Shown here one piece after another: positions 1 through 11,900 of a stretch of 64,000 nt of DNA (the first letter of the stretch is position 1; the number at the start of each line of letters is the position of its first letter). A model generated the notes under the pieces. It was not told the origin of the DNA. It did no database searches and saw nothing but the letters and a program-made list of their open reading frames with translations. The DNA is from Cyanophora paradoxa (Eukaryota; Glaucocystophyceae; Cyanophorales; Cyanophoraceae), in assembly GCA_004431415.1 (NCBI GenBank), contig QPMI01000525.1:1-64000 (forward strand). The letters run 5' to 3'. The translations under genes and the position numbers were made by a program.

Positions 1-3000
1 AAGATGCGCAGGCATTTGTCGTGGCCGCCCGAGACCACGCGCGCCCCGTCCTGCTTTTAATTCAGAATTCGAATTCGAAGATGCTTGGAAGATCGAGGGC
101 CGCACCGACGAGACGGCGACGCACTGGACGTCGAGCGAGTGTCCGGGGGCGTGCGCCTCGCCAGACTCGCCCGCCTGCGCATGCAAATCCCATCTCAAAC
201 ATATTGGCGCACGTTGGCGCGTGGGCGCACTTCGGCGAGCGAGTGGGCGTCCCAGACGTGGATGCGCCCGGCCATCGTCGTAGAGCAGAGGCGGTCGCCG
301 GCGGCGGAGAGCGCCACAGAAAGGATTCGATCCCGCCCCACCCGCTGCTGGGCGAGCGGCAAGCCGGCCTGCGACAAGCAGAGTCGGCTGAGCTCAGATC
401 GGATCGGATCGGATCCGAACGGATCGGGTCGCACCTCCGCGTCCCAAAGGACGACCCGTCCCGCGGTAGATCCAGTGGCGAGCCGGGATCCGTCCTAATC
501 AAGGAAGAACAACGTCAGACACTTGAGCTTGAGCGTAGATAGTGGAGCCTCGAATTCGCACCGAAGAGATGGCGAGCGCCGTGACGCACTCGAGGGCGTT
601 GGCCCGCGGGAGCGTCACGAGCAGCGCGCCGCTCGTCGCGGAGAAGACGCGCACGGCGGGCCCGTCGCACGTCGCCGCGCGGCGGCCGTCCGCGGAGAGC
701 ACCGCGCAGCAGACGCCGTGCGTGTGGCCCGAGAGCCGCGCGATCTCGACGCCGAGGCAGTCGTCCCACACGATCGCTGTGCCGTCTTCGGACGCCGAGA
801 GCGCGCGGTTGCCATTCTGCGGTGCCACAGTCGAACGGGGCGAAAACGCCCGTCTAGATTCTGGAAGGTCCCTCTTAAGCTTGCGCACCGCCGAGAGGGA
901 GACGGCAGTGACGGCCTTGGCGTGGCCGGCGAGCCGGCGGAGCAGCCGGCCCGTGCGCCCACCGTGCAGTCTGACGCCACCGTCGCTGGCGCCCACCACG
1001 ACCCGCGACCCGTCCTGCGTCAACGTTAGCGCGGTTTCACGCGAATCCGTTTTCGAAGCCTGTCACCTCGCTGAGGGCGATGCAGGCGGCGGGCCCCTCG
1101 GTGCCCGTCGGGTCGCGGTCGAGCACTGCGACGTCGGCCCCCGTCTGGGCGTCCCAGATCCTCGCCGAGACGGAGCCGTCGGCCGCCACGACGGCCGAGG
1201 CGAGGCGGAGCCCGTCCTAATACCCCGCGTCGTCAGGCGCCTCTGAACACGTACACGCTTAAGGAAATGAAGGCGTCGCCGCACCGACGAGAGGGCGACG
1301 GGGCCGAACGCCTTCAATCCCGACTCGGGCCCGCACACCGCCGCCAGCTCGGCCCCAGTGATGCCGTGCAGGACGCGGATCCGCCGGTCGCGGCACGTGG
1401 CCGCCAGGCGCCGCCCGTTCGCCGAGGCGGAGAGGGCGTGCGCCGGGCAGGCGACTTGAAACGGGGCCGCGATCCCGTAGGCTATGTCCTCCAGCTTGGC
1501 ACCGCGGATGTCGGCCCCGGCGAGGTTGGCGCCCGTCAGGTCGCATCCGGTGAGGTCGGCGCCCTGCAGGTCGGCCCCCGCCGCCTCCAGACGGCGCAGG
1601 CAGGCGCCGGCGATGCGCACGCCCCGCAGGGCCCGCCCCGCCAGCGACACGCCGGCGGCCGCGAGGACCGTCGCCGCGTTGGCGGCCGCCACGGCCGAGC
1701 CGCCCGCCTCGCGGCTCGCCGTCACCAGCGCGAACAGAGACTGGCAAGGCGAGTCAGGCACTCTCCTCGACTTCGAAGCGCAGCGCACGGCAGATTCAAG
1801 GTAAAAAAACGGACCGAGGCGACGCCGGGGCGGCCCTCTGTCTGGATCGCGTCCGCGAGGAACCGCACGAGCGGCGAGCCGCCCCGCCAGAGGCTGCGCG
1901 AAGGGCCGGGGGTGCCCCCTTAAGCCCTGGAGAAGGGCGGGAAGCAAAAGGCATAGGGGGCGGACCGAGCTGAGATGTCCGCGCCCCGTTCCTCCGCACC
2001 CGTGCCCTCAGGCCTAGGGTTGCCGTCGGGCACGAGCTGCGAGAAGAGCCAAATCCAAGTAAGCACAAAAGGGGTACGCGCGTGTACGTTTGTGGCGCGC
2101 GCACCGACTGGAGGAAGGCCTCGGAGGCGAAGAAGTCCTGGAAGGAGGGGTGCGAGAAGGCGAAGACCAGGCGCCCGCGGGCCCGCCAGCGGCGCAGCGG
2201 GCAGAGCTCGCGGAGCGCGGGGCCCGCCCCCCCGCACAGGGCCCGCTCCGCCTCGTCTGGATCTCCGGATCCGCCCGCCTCCCCCTCCTCCGGGATGGCC
2301 CGGGTCGGGTCCAGGGGCACCGAGACGCGGCGGCGGCCGTCGCGGAGCATCGCGGCCGCGAGGCGGCGGCAGAGGGCCAGGCAGAGGGGCAGCAGGCGCG
2401 CCCGGCCGCTGCTGCCGCCGCCGGCGCGGGCGATCTGCGCGCGGGCGAGCGGATCGGTCAGACGCGACGTTCGCGGCGCCGTGTTCCGGTCTCCTTAAGC
2501 TTGGAATCGCACCTCGCGGCGTACGATCGCCTCGAGGTAGAGTCTGTAGAGGCCGCGCACGCCCACGCTGCCCGAGATGCCGTACTCCGTCGGACTGCCA
2601 GCAAGGCGCAACGTTCAGTTTGTAGAAACTCCGGATGGGCACGGCATCGATGAAGGCCTCATTACTATCTACAAAGCCTAGATCTAGAGCGGGGGCCGGG
2701 GAGGGGGGGGGGGGAAGAAGAAGTTGGGGGGTAGGCGTGGCGAACCAGGTGCAGAGGGTGGGGATGTCCCGCGCAACCATGGCGAGGCAGAGGCCGTTCT
2801 GCGCCAGGCACGCCGTCCCCGTCCGCCGCCGCAGCTGCCGAGCGTCAGGCGGCGGCGGAGAAGGAAAGGAAAAGAAAGGAAAGCGGAGGCACAGAAAGAA
2901 AGAAAGATCAAGCGATAGAAAGTGTAAATTTAATCAAGCAAACGTCCGACGGTCCGACGGTCAAAAGGCGGAAAGCGCAGTAAAGAGAAAGTGGTCTAGA

Positions 3001-5889
3001 GATGGCAAAAGAAAGAGTCGAAGGATCTAGAAAGATCTAGAGAAAAAGTTCGGCCCGGATCATCCATCTATATACGGACCTGCGATTCGTACTCGGCTGC
3101 GGGGATGGCGCCGATGGTCCCCTCGTGCAGCTCCGCGTAGTCTTCAAGGTACTCGTCGATCTGAGCGGGCGGGGTACACAGATAAGGGCTCGTTGCAGCG
3201 CGCATCGAATTTAAGGTAAGATTTAAGATTTAAGGTAAGAAGATCGGCCGCTTTATAAGATTTAAGATTAGAAGATCGGCCGCTTAAGCTTTGGGCGCCG
3301 GCGCACGTCGGGCTTGGTGAGGGGGCGGACGGTGAGCTGGAGGAGGCCGTTGGGGCGGGCGGCGCCCCCCTCCCGGTCCGCGGGGGCGAAGATCGCCTGC
3401 AGAGTACAGACAAGGTCAGACGGGGCGGCCGCGGGTCCGGAGCGCGTTTCACGACTCGCGTGGAATTTCTTGAGAGGGTCGCTTAGTGACAAAGCGATCG
3501 CGAAGCATGCGCACCTCGGTCTGGGCGAGGGAGAGGCGCGAGCGGAGCTCCGAGCCACACGCGACGACCGCGCCGCTGGCCCACGCGCCCAGGTCCCCGC
3601 CCCGCCACAGGTTCGGGTCCCCGACGGGCCCGGCCACGATCCGCCCCCCCTCGCCCGCGACCTCGTCGTACCCGTCCAGCAGCAGGACCAGCCCGAAGCT
3701 GCGAGAAAGCAAACAGATCAATGAGCGAAAACGAAGGAGCGATCTGGAGGAGAAAATTGCGCACCGGTCCCGGATGGCGGGGAGGGCGGCGGCGGGGACG
3801 CCGAGCCTCCGCGCCGCGAGCCGCCGGAGGGCGGCGAGGGGCCCCGACGGCCGCGGGTCGTCCGCGACCTCGTCGAGGGGTACGAGGACCGTCGGGGGGA
3901 TCGAGGGGCCCGCCCCGCCGTCCGCCGGCTGCGCCCACTCGCGGCACGATTCGCGGTGAAGCCGCCGGAGGAACGTCGACTTGGACGCCCTGGATCAAAT
4001 CGGGATCAAATTTCGGATCAAATTCGAATTCGAGCGATGGAAGAAGCCGTACCCCGAGTCGCCGACGAGGAGCAGGACCTTATGGTGCGGGGCGCGCCCG
4101 TCCGGCCCCTTCGCGAGCTCCAGCTTCTGCGGGCGAGAGTTTCAGCCCTTGCACGCGGCCAGCTCGCGATTGCAATCCGGAGGGGATTTTAGGGGGCCCA
4201 GCTGTGCGTGCACCCCCCTCGAGCTCCGAGATCGAATTAATAAATCGCGCGCACCGCGAGGAAAGCGTTGACCTCGGCCCGAAGGTCCGTCGTCACCTTT
4301 TGATCGGCACTGGCATCAAATCTCTTCCCGATCGCGAGGCAGAGGAAGCTTAAGGGGTCAAATCAGATCGAATCACCTTGGAGGCGGGGCGCGCGGCCCG
4401 CGGGGGCACGTAGGGCTCCGGCGGCTGCGGGACCGCCAGCTCCCGTCGCGCAAACTGTGAAGCCCTCGAAGTCAGAGGGGGCGGGTTCGGGCCCGGCCCG
4501 AGCCAAGGCGGAGGCCGCGGCTGCGCGTGGAGGAGAAAAGGCGTACCCGGGCGACGGCCGCGAGGGCGGGGTCCCGTTCTACGTCCTGATCACGAGGCAC
4601 GTCTAAAATAAGCACGGGGGTACGAGTTCGAGTCCGAAGGGGGTACGCGCCTTGGGCAGGTCGTGAACCCCGGGGCCGGGGGGGGCGGGGGCGCCCCGGG
4701 GCCGCCGCGCGTCGCGCAGGAGAGAGGCGGCGAGCGATTCGATCGCGTCGTCGCGATCAGCCGGCGAGGCGCCCGGCGGCAGGGCCGTCCACTGCCGAGG
4801 CGCTCAGGGATCAGAGGAAGAGCGAAGCGAAGGCGGCGGCTAATTATAGGCACCTCGAACTGCGCGAGGCGGCGGGCGAGGGCCTTCGGAAGGGCCGCGG
4901 CGGCCGCGCGCTGCTCCTCGAAGCAGACGGGCCGCACGCAGCGCCCGTCGTCCACCGCCGCGTCGAGCGACTCGACGCACGCGGCGTCCGCCGCCGTCGC
5001 CGGGCGCGCGACGAGCAGGAATGCGCGCGCGGGGCAGTCCGACGCGTCCGCTGCGGCGCAGGGCCCCGCCGCGCCGCTGCACGCGATCGCAACCGAATCG
5101 CCCGTCAGCCCGTCAGCCGCGCTTGAGCTCGAGCTCGCGCCCCGTAAGGAACCCGGCGAGAGCGAACCAGAGGCGGAAGCCGTACGTATCGTGCAGCTCG
5201 GCGAGGATGCCGCCGGCTGCCGGAACGTCCTCGGGGACCGCGCAGACGTGCACTGCCGGCCGCATCGAATCCAGCAGCTCCTGCGCGCAGAGCGTGAGCC
5301 CGAGCGAGGCGTACGTGCGCGTGCGCAAGCTGGAGGGCTGCGGAAGGCTCACCTGGATGCTTGCGCCCCCATCCGCGTCCGCCACGCCGGCGCCGTGCTC
5401 GGATTCATTCGAATTCTCACACGTGCACTCGCTGGCGCTAGCGCTGGCCATCGGCGGCGGATCGTCGACATCGAGCTCGAACTCGTCGAAGAGAGGGGAG
5501 AGAGGCGGCGATAAGCGCTTGGGAGACAGGCTGAGTGCTGGCGTGCCGTCGCTTGCCCCATCGGTCGGAGGAAGGGAGAGATGCAGGCTCCCGCCCGCGC
5601 TGCTGCAGCTGGCGCTGTTGCAGCGCCTGAGGAGGAACCTCTCCTTAAGCCTGAACGATCCTGAGGCCTTGAGCTGCTTTATGCTGCGCACGCTGCCGGC
5701 GCGCTGGATCGGAGCGCTAGCATCGATATCGGAATCGACCGCGCCCTTTCTCCGCGGCTCATCCGCCTTTGCGCACGCCTTCGATCCGATCAAGGCCGGC
5801 CCTACGATGATGAGATCACCGTTGGAGGCAGGCGCCGCCGATCCCACTGAGCTACGCCGAGCTCTAGCCTGGCCGCAGCTGTTGCCCAT
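1..5889 (-). CDS. TIR-like/NACHT/pentapeptide/WD40 STAND (NLR-like) protein, left copy, 3' end outside window
   Basis: Multi-exon gene read on the minus strand, near-identical in plan to the gene at 19244-27210. The start at 5889 gives MGNSC, a Gly2/Cys5 acylation-type N-terminus; an in-frame Met at 5970 is less likely. Exon 1 (5153-5889) runs through a serine-rich region into a TIR-like fold (HVCAVPED, then GFRLWF); the next exon (from 5076 down) holds the rest of it (ARAFLLVARP, then CVESLDAAV). NACHT: Walker A GDSGASKST is split between exons 4053-4126 and 3765-3989; Walker B LVLLLDGYDE lies in 3515-3698. A winged-helix-type segment (FAFSHPSFQDFFASEAF) lies near 2100-2150. Exon 1285-1740 carries an Ala-rich helix and pentapeptide repeats (GADLQGADLTGCDLTGANL). 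WD40 exons follow down to the window edge, where the frame is still open. The TIR region is intact here, unlike in the right copy. Unresolved: the junction near 2550-2670, where frames do not join simply. Confidence 0.8.
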
Positions 5890-6725
5890 CCTACCGCGTG
5901 CCGCTGCCGATGCTACGCGACGACACAGCTCAAAGCGCGCATGCGAGCGCCTTCTGCACGCTGATATCAAAAAGCCGGCCCATCCAAGCGCTTATGCGAC
6001 GCTTCCACGAACGAATTGCAAGTTTGCAACTCCTCCCCCCCTCGAGCCGCCTGACCGGGTCAAATCTTGCAATTGCGTCACCGTGCGCGCACGGCAGCAC
6101 GAGACGCAGGAGACGCGCTCGAGTAAGCAGGCGAGTCGAGGCGCTCGCCGAGTCGGGAAGGCGGCAGCGCGGCACTTGCCGGTTCGGGCCCGTCTGGCTG
6201 TACCCCCCTCCAGCTTGCTCCCCGAGCTCGTTGCGTCGATCAGAGCTGTAGCGTCGATCGTAGCCTGCAGCACATCGTGCTGCTCGTCAGGGTGCGTCCG
6301 CCTACCAGGCTAGTGGGCTGGCAGCCGCCCGAACACCTGCACACCGGTCCTAGCCGGCGTGGCAGCGGGACACCGATCGTGCATCCCAGTGAGCGCCTGG
6401 CGTGTTTGCTTTGATTTGGGCGCTTCTAAACTCGAGCGCGCCTCGCCGCAGCGTCGGATAGCCAGGGCGATATCGATCTTGGATCGGCAACCGGAACGGT
6501 CGGCCGGCAGCTGCCCAGCGGGCGGGACTTCCGGCGAGGCTCATTTCCAGCTTCTTTCGTTAATGCAACGCCGCCAGCATCGTTTCCGAGGCTGAAACAG
6601 GCCCGGCAGGAATCGACGTGACTCGTAAACGTATACGTACAATTGCAAACAAGCTAGGCGTTACACGTTGACTACAACCGCCGGCCCACAGCCAGCCTGC
6701 AGCTGCTATCCTCTGAGCCTGCCAA
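5890..6725. promoter_or_regulatory. Shared 5' region between divergent NLR-like and coiled-coil genes (left arm)
   Basis: These 836 bases separate two start codons facing away from each other (5889 on minus, 6726 on plus). The block around 6360-6500 is clearly homologous, in inverted orientation, to the region around 18560-18700 in the other arm (for example CAGTGAGCGCCTGGCGTGTT). This is the expected place for a bidirectional promoter. I see no convincing TATA box or other named element; promoter function is inferred from position and conservation. Confidence 0.5.
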
Positions 6726-7829
6726 ATGAGCTCGCCGTCGGGCGTGAACAGTAGGACGCGGAATCGGCTGCTGGATGCCCGGCAGCGGTCGTTCGAGCTC
6801 GGGGACGGGCAGCCGCAGCCGCCGGCCAGGGACGGCAGCCCGGCGAGGCCGCGGAACGGGTCCCGTCGCTTCACGATCGGGTCCATCATGCCCGAGAAGC
6901 TCGGCCTGCCGCCGGCCGCCCCCGAGGAGCCGGCGAAGGACGGGGACTCGGACTCGGGATCGGAGGGCGCCGCCGCCGCCGCAGAGGCGCTGGCGCGGGC
7001 GCAGGCGAAGCACGCGGCGCAGATGGAAGCGATGAAGGCGCTGCTGGAGCGCGAGCGGCGCAGGGCCGAGGAGGCCGAGATGCGGGCCGAGATGGTGCGC
7101 ATCTGATCCCGAATTCGATCTGAGATTCGATCTCCTCATGGGGCGCGCGGGCGGACAGGCGGAGCGCCACGCGCAGGAGGCGGCCGAGGAGGCCAAGCGG
7201 CGCGCCGAGGACACCGTGGTGCGGTCCCTTTACCCCCCCCTCCCATCCCCCCCCCACCTCCGCCCCCACCTCCGCCCCCCCCCCCTCCCCCCCCCAAGGG
7301 GCTCGGGGTCTGGGGACCAGCCTGGCAGGGGACGCATCGCGCCAAACAGCTGGGGACGCCTGGCGCCGTGTAGCTAGCTGCTTGGCGAGCGCGCGAGCCA
7401 CGCCTTGGGCTAGCGCCACCCTAGGCCCCCGCCCCGCCCTCCAGCGCGCCTAGCTACTGCGTTGTACGGAAGCCGGCGAGCCGCGCCTTGCGCCGCGCCC
7501 CCTCCGCCCCGCAGGCGGAGGCGGAGCGGCTGGGGCGGGACGCGGCGCTCGAGGCCGAGCGGCGCGCCCTCGAGGCCGAGGGCGACGCCGACCGCCGCGC
7601 CGAGGAGGTGCGCCGCGCCCTGTACCCGGGCTTCGAGCCGGACTTAGGAGCTTAGAAACTAATGAGCCGGCTTAGGCGGACTCGCTCTCTGGCTGGGCTG
7701 ACGCGGTGCGTCCCGGGCGCGTGCGCGTGCGGGCAGGCGGAGCGGCGGGCGGAGGAGGCGCGGCGGCGGGCGGAGGCGGCGCACGAAGAGAGCGCCGCCT
7801 CCACCAACGTCGTCCGCACCTCCGAGGAG
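6726..7829 (+). pseudogene. Truncated 5' copy of the coiled-coil/TIR/beta-helix gene
   Basis: Four exons (6726-7094, 7159-7218, 7515-7607, 7737-7829) encode a polar, Ser/Pro-rich N-terminus (MSSPSGVNSRTRN...) followed by an Ala/Glu/Arg-rich coiled coil, all joined in phase 0. They match the first four exons of the gene at 18373-8932 almost residue for residue. After the fourth exon the sequence enters a long C-rich tract and homology stops. No TIR or beta-helix exon follows before the 3' end of the opposing gene at 8932. It may still be transcribed into a short coiled-coil protein from the shared promoter, but as a copy of the full gene it is broken. An alternative is a functional decoy or adaptor fragment; nothing here decides this. 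Confidence 0.7.
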
Positions 7830-7839
7830 GTGCCGTTCG

Positions 7840-8262
7840 CCCCCCCCCCCTCCCCCCCCCCCCCCCCCCTCTCCCACCTCCCAACCCTCACCATCCTCTA
7901 AGCCCTCCCCTAACCCCCCTCTCTTCCCTCAACCCGCCCCTTCTCCCTGCCCTCCTGCCCCACCAACCACCGCCTCCTAACCCCTCCCTTCCCTCCTTGG
8001 CTCCTCTCCCTTCCGTCTCCCGGCTCTCTCCCGCGCCCTATGCCCCCCCCCTCCCCGCTCCCCCTCCCTTCCTCTCCACTCCTTTTTCCCCTCGCCCCCG
8101 CCCCTTTAACGTACCCTTCGTTTGCCTCCCCCACCCCCTTCCCGGCTCCCCTTCCTTCCTTCCATCTCTCGCCCGCCCCCCCCCCCCCCCCCCGCCCCCG
8201 CCCCCCCCCCCCCCCCCCCCGCCCCCGCCCCGGCATTCAAAAGTCAAAGTCAAGGCATTCAA
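7840..8262. repeat. C-rich low-complexity tract at the inner breakpoint of the left arm
   Basis: Almost pure pyrimidine on the plus strand, including homopolymer C runs near 7841-7868 and 8179-8230. It begins directly after the last duplicated exon of the truncated gene. The equivalent place in the other arm (16740-17360) is the G-rich complement, so similar tracts flank both inner breakpoints. Long open frames across it are compositional artefacts. Confidence 0.85.
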
Positions 8263-8931
8263 AGTCGACCAAAGTCAACCGGCGACGAATATTAATTATT
8301 TGTGACCCTGCATGTACATGTACATGTTTGAAATAAAATTGTGTTCGTGATATCGATGCGTTGTGTTCGTGATGCGATGATTTGGAAATTGAGACTGAGA
8401 CATAGTACAGCCACATGTATGTGTCCAGTGCAAGCTTGCATGATACTGACAAAAATAATGCTCCTATGTACACAAGTACTACGCCCCCAGTCTACGGGAC
8501 TACGGGACAAAAATAATGCTCCTATGTACATGATCATGAGTACTGCGAGTATGCGGGGCTAGCGCTGCTCCGAGGCTCCCCGGCAAAACAAAGGCTCCAA
8601 ATCTAGCTCACAGGATCGAGCTCGGAAGAGCTCGAGCCTCGAAAATGAATCCGATGATTCAATGATTCGCAGACTCGCAGTTATACCCGCGGCCGGGTGA
8701 CCGCGCCCCTGGTCAACCGATTTCCGCATGCAACACGAGCGAATAAATAAATACCGTTACCCCTATAGCTAGAAGATGCGAGGATTCGAGAAAAGCGACA
8801 AGGTATGTGACTGGCGGGGGACTAAATTTCGCAAGAAAACTCAGTGACTAATTCATAGTATGCGGAAGTGCAGATCTACGTATACAAGCGGCACGAAATA
8901 GTATAAGAAGAAGACGCTCTTCGGGCTCGGC
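8263..8931. other. Intergenic, convergent 3' region
   Basis: No gene seen. It lies downstream of the truncated plus-strand fragment and of the minus-strand TIR/beta-helix gene. It contains a short direct repeat (GACAAAAATAATGCTCCTATG at about 8449 and 8505) and lower GC than the flanks. Confidence 0.6.
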
Positions 8932-11900
8932 TCAGGCCGAGGCGACGATGTTGTTCTGCTGCTTGAAGCTGAGGGACCCGCGGCGCGCGGGGGCGGCGCC
9001 CTTCGTCAGAACGACCACCCCCCCGCTCTGCGGAGCCGAATTTCAGGACATATGAGAATGAGGCACTACCCCCGCATGGCCGGGGCAGGCATAGGGCCCG
9101 GGGCTCAGGCGTCAGATTATTAGAAACTAAACCCGCTATATTATATATTCTTATGTGCCGCCGAGACTGGCGGGGGTCCGGACGTCAGAAGGGAGCCACA
9201 GGGCCGCGCGCGCGCGCGCGGGAGGGGGCGGAGGGGGGGGGGGGGGGGGGGGGGGGGTGACGCTGGGACCCTCGGGCGGCTCTTCATTAACTAGAACATA
9301 GAACATAGAAGATCGAAGAACATCTTAAGAAGAAAGCCTTGGGTGGCCTATGAAATCAGGCGCGGACCTGCCGGAAGGAGCCCGCGATGCCCTTCTCGAA
9401 CCGGTTGTCGGCGATCGTCCCGAGGGCGTCCGCCGCCACCTGAGGCGATTGCAGAGCACAGAACTCGATTAAGAGCAGAACTCGAAGAGTAGTGGGGGAG
9501 ATAGATTAATATGTAGATTTTCTAATAGATTCGCGTCTGAGCCAACGGAAATGCACAGATCTAGAGCGGACCTGGGTGCTCATCTTCTGGTTATAATAGA
9601 TTTATATATAGATCTTCTAATAGATTCGCGTCTGAGCCAACGGAAATGTACAGATCTAGAGCGGACCTGGATGCCCATCTTCTGGTCGCGGACGCGGTTG
9701 GCGCGGACGGTCGGCTCGGCGCCGTCCCCGACGAGCACCGCCAGTCCCCCATTTTTGAAGATCTGAGCGGCCCGCCCATCAGCGAGCGCCATCTCTAAAT
9801 CTCTACGTATACTTATCTGTCGATCTACAGTGATCTAAGAGACTCAGTGAGACAAGCTTAAAGAGGCTCACGACGCGCCGCCCAATAGGTACTTCGAGAT
9901 CTTTATATACGTAGCCACCTATTTCTCTAAAGCTATGCGATCAGTGATCGCTACATCTCTCTCTCTCTCTCTGCCTATCCATCTATTTATCGATCTAGAT
10001 CTCTAAACAAGATCTAGAGGCTCTAAACGCTCCGCCCTTAATGAAGACGAGAGGCCCTCGACGGCGGCGGGCGCGCACCTCGCAGCGCTCGATGACGGGG
10101 CGGGCGGCGGCGGAGGTCACCACAATCGCATTCTTCGCGCAGTCGTGCACCAGGCACCTGCGGGCCGGGCCGGGCCGGGGTTGGGCCCGATCGCGCGCGT
10201 GCTTTTGCGGACGGTGGGGGCGGTGCCGTCTAGAGCTCCGCGCCTAAACTACCAAGCTTATATAGCTTACGCTCTCTTAAGCTTAAGTTCTAGCTTTACG
10301 GTCGATCCAGATCACTTCAGCTTTACGCTCTTTTACGCACTTGCGGACGGTGGGGGCGGTGACGTCGGGGTACGCCCCGCCGCGGATCTCGAGGGCGCCC
10401 CGGGCGGCGTCGAGGACGGCCCCGGAGACATCCAGCTCCTCCAGCGCCGCCCGGCTGCATTGTGTTGCGAAACGTTAAGCGATATATATTATATGACTTA
10501 TCTGCTAATTTGTTTATAGTTCTCAGCGCCGATCTTCTATCTTGAGCTTGAGCTTGGGTTGCGGTGGGACGGCACCTCCCGGACTCGACCACGATGGCGG
10601 GGTGGCGGGCGCTGCGGCCGCGGATGCACAGCCCCTTGACCTGCCGGCCGGAAGGCGAATTCGAATCAACGTCAGCTGCAGCCGGACGCGATCAAGCTGC
10701 TCCAGCTAAAAATAGCTCACCTGCCCCGTCGCGCGGGGACCCCTCAGAGAGAGCACCGTCCCGACGCTGCAGCGGACCAGCCACGTCATGATCAGTCAGC
10801 GAGCCGGCGCAGCTAATCATGACTCCAACAAGAAGCTGAAGGGCGTTCCGTATAATCCGACAAAAGAGAGAAGCTTAAGGGGGCCGCCGGCGCGCGCGCC
10901 TGTACTCAAGGACGGCGTCGTGGGAGCCCTCCAACGAGATCTCCTTCTCGACGGTTACGGCGCCCCAGTAGCGCCCGGGCGCCACGTAGATCGTCTGCGA
11001 TCGGAGCGCGGGGGTCTAGGCGTCAGCCCCTTGCGCTTCTTGCCCGGGTTTCTAGATCTAGGCCTAGACTTCGGGGTCTAGGCGTCAGAGAGGCTCTCGC
11101 GCGCGGTCGGTCTTGGAAGGATCTACGCGCCAGCTCCTTCTCCGCTCTATCCGCCGGGCCGCTCTCTTCCTCCCCGGTCTCTGGAATGCGAAGGGTTGCC
11201 TTACGGACCTGGCCGGCCGAGGCGTACTGGACGGCGGTGGCGACGCTGTCGAGCTCCCCAGCCCGGCCCCTGTCGACCGCCCCCGCAGAGCCCGGCCCCA
11301 GGTCAGCGGCCAGGCGCGCGCTAGCGTCCAGCGCTAGCGCTAGCGGCTTAGGCCTAGGACAACACTGACGGGGAAAAGCGATCATCCCCAGCAGAGATGC
11401 GATCAGCAATTCGAAGCGCTAGGGTGACCTCCTTGAGCTCGTTCGCGAGGGGGGCGGCGCCGCGCATGCGCACGAATCGCACGAATTCGAAGCGCTAGGA
11501 TGATTTCCTTGAAAGAAATAGAAGAGATATAGCCTTAGACACGCGATCGGTGTCCTATAGCTATTTCACCTCTAACGGTCCCTTAGACTATATCTCTCAG
11601 CGCTGTGAATGCGCACCGGGCGTCGACGATGATGGCGCCGCGCTTCCGCGCCGCCTCCCGCCGCCCCGCCTCCCTCCCCCGCGCCTCCTCGAACCGCGCC
11701 TGTACGCGCGCGCCCGCCCCCGCGCACGCACGTAAGCTCCGGTCCCAAGATATCATAGTATCACATGCCCCGGCTCTAATAGAAAACTAGAGACCGTACG
11801 CTTAAGGCTCATTATAAGCGCGACAGATCCTTTAATCTGATGCCTCGCGAGTATTCTTCTGTAATCTCGAACCCTCTCTCAAACATCTGTCTTAGAATAC

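Larger units (their letters stand above)
1..7830. repeat. Left arm of large inverted segmental duplication
   Basis: The whole stretch is matched, inverted, by about 17369-25325. Paired landmarks: starts 6726/18373 and 5889/19244; the pentapeptide exon is 456 bases in both arms (1285-1740 and 23557-24012); the Walker B exon is 184 bases in both (3515-3698 and 21507-21690). Exons are highly similar while introns and the intergenic block are more diverged. The outer end of this arm lies beyond base 1. The inner breakpoint is at the C-rich tract starting near 7840. Confidence 0.9.
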
